Source: an uncultured Eubacteriales bacterium
GTDB taxonomy: Bacteria; Bacillota; Clostridia; Oscillospirales; Oscillospiraceae
Direction: 5' to 3'
Length of the DNA stretch: 5,697 nucleotides
NCBI GenBank assembly: GCA_900550705.1
Contig: URTG01000116.1
Location: 1-5,697 of the forward strand
A model generated the notes under the pieces. It saw nothing but the letters and a program-made list of their open reading frames with translations, ran no database searches and was not told where the DNA came from. Position numbers and translations under genes: made by a program. This document shows, piece by piece, positions 5,309 through 5,697 of this stretch; position 1 is the stretch's first letter; the number at the start of each line of letters is the position of its first letter.

Positions 5309-5554
5309 ATGAAAAAGCAGGTGGAGATCGATCTGAAAAAGATTTTCCTGACGCCGCCCAACACCAACCGGGAACGGATCACCCTGGTAGTCATGATGGT
5401 GGTGGTGTTCGTGATGTTCTTCGGCCCCATCTGCTTCACAGACATCCCCCCGGTGAAGGCCGTCCTTCTGGCCTGCCTTCCCACTCTGTCCATCTCCTGG
5501 GGCTGGATCGTCCTGCTGCGCTCCCTGTTCCGCAAGTCGGAGTTCTGCCGCTAA
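5309..5554 (+). CDS. Small two-helix membrane protein of unknown function, third gene of the operon
   Basis: This 81-residue protein starts one base after the lyase stop codon, so it is almost certainly co-translated. The N-terminal region (1-23) is charged, MKKQVEIDLKK followed by PPNTNRER. Two hydrophobic segments follow, at about 24-43 (rich in V, M and F) and about 50-72, separated by a short FTDIPPVK turn. A basic tail RSLFRKSEFCR ends the protein. By the positive-inside rule both ends would be cytoplasmic. I do not recognise the family. The position suggests an accessory to the BCCT carrier, an exporter fragment for trimethylamine or (thio)urocanate, or a membrane anchor for the lyase; none of these is shown by the sequence. 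The reading frame is clean, the ribosome site is good and the composition matches the neighbours, so it is a real gene and not a remnant. Confidence 0.8.
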   Translation: MKKQVEIDLKKIFLTPPNTNRERITLVVMMVVVFVMFFGPICFTDIPPVKAVLLACLPTLSISWGWIVLLRSLFRKSEFCR

Positions 5555-5582
5555 GGGCGGTCCGTCTCAGACGCACGCTCTA

Positions 5583-5629
5583 TGCAGCTTGTCAAAAAAG
5601 TAGTAAAACAACTTTTTTGACAAGCTGCA
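5583..5629. repeat. 19-bp perfect inverted repeat, hairpin 1 after the operon
   Basis: TGCAGCTTGTCAAAAAAGT (5583-5601) and its exact complement ACTTTTTTGACAAGCTGCA (5611-5629) flank a 9-base loop. It starts 28 bases after the last stop codon. No T-run follows the right arm, so it is not a standard intrinsic terminator despite a very stable stem. Perfect arms of this length suggest a mobile or dispersed intergenic palindrome, or an mRNA 3'-end stabiliser. Confidence 0.75.
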
Positions 5630-5654
5630 AACATTTTAACTGCGTTAAAATGTT
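5630..5654. repeat. 11-bp perfect inverted repeat, hairpin 2 after the operon
   Basis: AACATTTTAAC (5630-5640) and GTTAAAATGTT (5644-5654) flank a TGC loop. It directly abuts the preceding 19-bp inverted repeat. The stem is A-T rich and weaker. It could be an operator-like dyad or part of the same repeat element. Confidence 0.65.
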
Positions 5655-5667
5655 GTTGATTTAAGAA

Positions 5668-5692
5668 AAAGGGGACCCTGATGGTCCCCTTT
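5668..5692. terminator. Probable bidirectional intrinsic terminator
   Basis: AAAGGGGACC (5668-5677) and GGTCCCCTTT (5683-5692) form a 10-bp stem with a CTGAT loop. Rightward, the GC stem is followed by only TTT and then CAAAC. Leftward, it is followed by TTTTTCTTAAA, a better U-tract. It can end the transporter-lyase operon and probably also a convergent gene lying beyond the right edge. Confidence 0.75.
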
Positions 5693-5697
5693 CAAAC

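Noticed and set aside
3745..5535. A 596-codon open frame on the minus strand, antisense to the lyase
   Set aside because: The translation is low-complexity (rich in G, H, Q, V and L) with no domain features. It arises because the GC-ending codons of the real gene leave few stops on the opposite strand.

Overview
The window is a compact, GC-rich piece of a bacterial chromosome. The style suggests an anaerobic gut-type Firmicute of the Clostridia (Oscillospirales-like). The grounds are strong AGGAGG-type ribosome binding sites, GC-ending codons, a RocR-like sigma-54 activator in a Gram-positive setting, and palindrome-rich intergenic DNA. The taxonomic call is an inference from style only.

Layout: bases 1-162 are non-coding, GC-rich and full of inverted repeats. 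Bases 163-1821 (minus strand) encode a 552-residue sigma-54-dependent activator (PAS, AAA+, Fis-type helix-turn-helix). Bases 1822-2158 are a divergent regulatory region. It holds a sigma-70-type promoter for the activator, a cluster of TTTTGCA/TGCAAAA sites that look like activator binding sites, an A6/T6 tract, and a textbook -24/-12 sigma-54 promoter pointing right. Bases 2159-5554 (plus strand) are a tight three-gene operon: a BCCT-family (betaine/carnitine/choline-type) transporter, a HAL/PAL-fold lyase, and an 81-residue two-helix membrane protein. Bases 5555-5697 hold three successive hairpins, the last a probable (bidirectional) terminator.

The central observation concerns the lyase. 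It is full length, intact and clearly homologous to histidine/phenylalanine ammonia-lyases, yet the Ala-Ser-Gly tripeptide that cyclises into the MIO electrophile is cleanly missing: GSVG runs straight into YLSPEAH, where the family has GSVG-ASG-DLAPLAH. A HAL-fold protein without MIO cannot be an ordinary ammonia-lyase, but it matches the known logic of ergothionase. That enzyme removes trimethylamine, already a good leaving group, from ergothioneine to give thiourocanate and needs no MIO. The upstream gene is a transporter of the family that imports trimethylammonium compounds, and ergothioneine is itself a histidine betaine. My reading is an inducible module: the activator senses the compound (or a product) through its PAS region and switches on the sigma-54 promoter, the BCCT protein imports the betaine, and the MIO-less lyase splits it into trimethylamine and a (thio)urocanate. 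Hercynine or another aromatic betaine is an alternative substrate. The role of the small membrane protein is unknown.
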